From assembly GCA_900554715.1 (NCBI GenBank), contig USIN01000114.1, positions 1 through 6,137 on the forward strand: DNA of 6,137 nucleotides, given 5' to 3'. Shown in pieces: positions 5,819 to 6,137 of the stretch (positions within the stretch are counted from its first letter, which is position 1; each line of letters starts with the position of its first letter). The notes beneath the pieces are model-generated. The model was not told where the DNA came from. It worked only from the letters and a program-made list of their open reading frames with translations, and ran no database searches. The position numbers and the translations under genes are program-made. Source of the stretch: an uncultured Bacteroidales bacterium (lineage in GTDB: Bacteria > Bacteroidota > Bacteroidia > Bacteroidales > Muribaculaceae).

Positions 5819-6137
5819 GTGAAACACAGCGAACGTCAATTCATCAACATACTCATGATCATCCGCATCACCGGCTGGCTGCTGATGATCGAGTCGCTGT
5901 TCATGCTCCTGCCCACAATAACTTGCCTCATCTATGACGAGGCAGACATCATGCCCTTCGGCATAACCGCCGCAGTCACAGCCATAACCGGCTTCTGTCT
6001 GACGCGCTACATACGTCCCCACAGCCACAAGACCGGCAAACGCGAGGGATTCCTGCTGACATCAATCGTCTGGATAGTCTTCTCTATCTTCGGCATGATG
6101 CCGTTCATCTTCAGCTCGACGCCCGTATCGGTCAGCG
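5819..6137 (+). CDS. trkH: Trk potassium uptake channel subunit TrkH, N-terminal part
   Basis: The frame is open from GTG 5819 to the window end, giving 106 codons of a protein usually near 480 residues. TrkH is the inner-membrane channel-forming subunit that takes up K+ together with TrkA. The visible part fits the TrkH N-terminus: a hydrophobic helix at about 9-37 (containing ITGWLLMIESLFMLLP), a second at about 43-62 (FGITAAVTAITGFCL), the conserved linker GKREGFLLTSIVW (73-85), and a third helix with IFGMMPFIFSS (90-100). It ends with PVSVS, just before the expected first pore loop. In-frame upstream codons reach a stop at 5804-5806 without an ATG, so GTG is the probable start; the next ATG (5855) would cut into the first helix. 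The eight-base gap to trkA, with no evident ribosome-binding motif, suggests coupled translation from the same transcript. Confidence 0.9.
   Translation, partial: MKHSERQFINILMIIRITGWLLMIESLFMLLPTITCLIYDEADIMPFGITAAVTAITGFCLTRYIRPHSHKTGKREGFLLTSIVWIVFSIFGMMPFIFSSTPVSVS

Noticed and set aside
5264..6028. A 254-codon minus-strand open frame spanning the trkA-trkH junction
   Set aside because: Both sense genes are clear TrkA and TrkH by motif; the antisense product has no sensible domain or composition.

Overview
This window reads as an ordinary, dense stretch of a Bacteroidota chromosome. It most likely comes from a GC-rich member of the Bacteroidales such as a Muribaculaceae-like gut anaerobe. 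The placement is an inference from three things: the protein flavour (the DXS motifs and the DprA 'VVAHGLN..YPAEHR' region look Bacteroidales-like), A-rich leaders without Shine-Dalgarno sequences before several starts, and a Bacteroidota-type -7 promoter box (TATCTTTG). All genes lie on the + strand. No RNA gene, mobile element, CRISPR array or phage gene was seen, and no stretch over 300 bases lacks a gene.

Left region (1-1344): the C-terminal end of a hot-dog acyl-CoA thioesterase runs into dprA with an 8-base overlap, and a modest hairpin follows dprA. DprA is the RecA loader for incoming single-stranded DNA. Middle region (1345-2330): a monocistronic-looking nucleoside phosphorylase of the uridine phosphorylase type is closed by a strong intrinsic terminator at 2289-2330.

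Right region (2351-6137): a new transcription unit probably starts at a promoter just behind that terminator. It holds a 59-residue two-helix membrane protein of unknown function, then dxs (first enzyme of the MEP isoprenoid pathway), trkA (cytoplasmic gating subunit of the Trk potassium uptake system) and the start of trkH (its membrane channel), which is cut by the window edge. The genes are tightly packed: 23-base overlap, 4-base ATGA overlap and 8-base gap. This suggests one operon with translational coupling. TrkA and TrkH act in one complex; the link between them and dxs is positional only.

I found no convincing undescribed system. The best leads are the small membrane protein ahead of dxs, an altered thiamine-diphosphate motif in DXS (GDA instead of GDG), and a degenerate second nucleotide-binding loop in TrkA.
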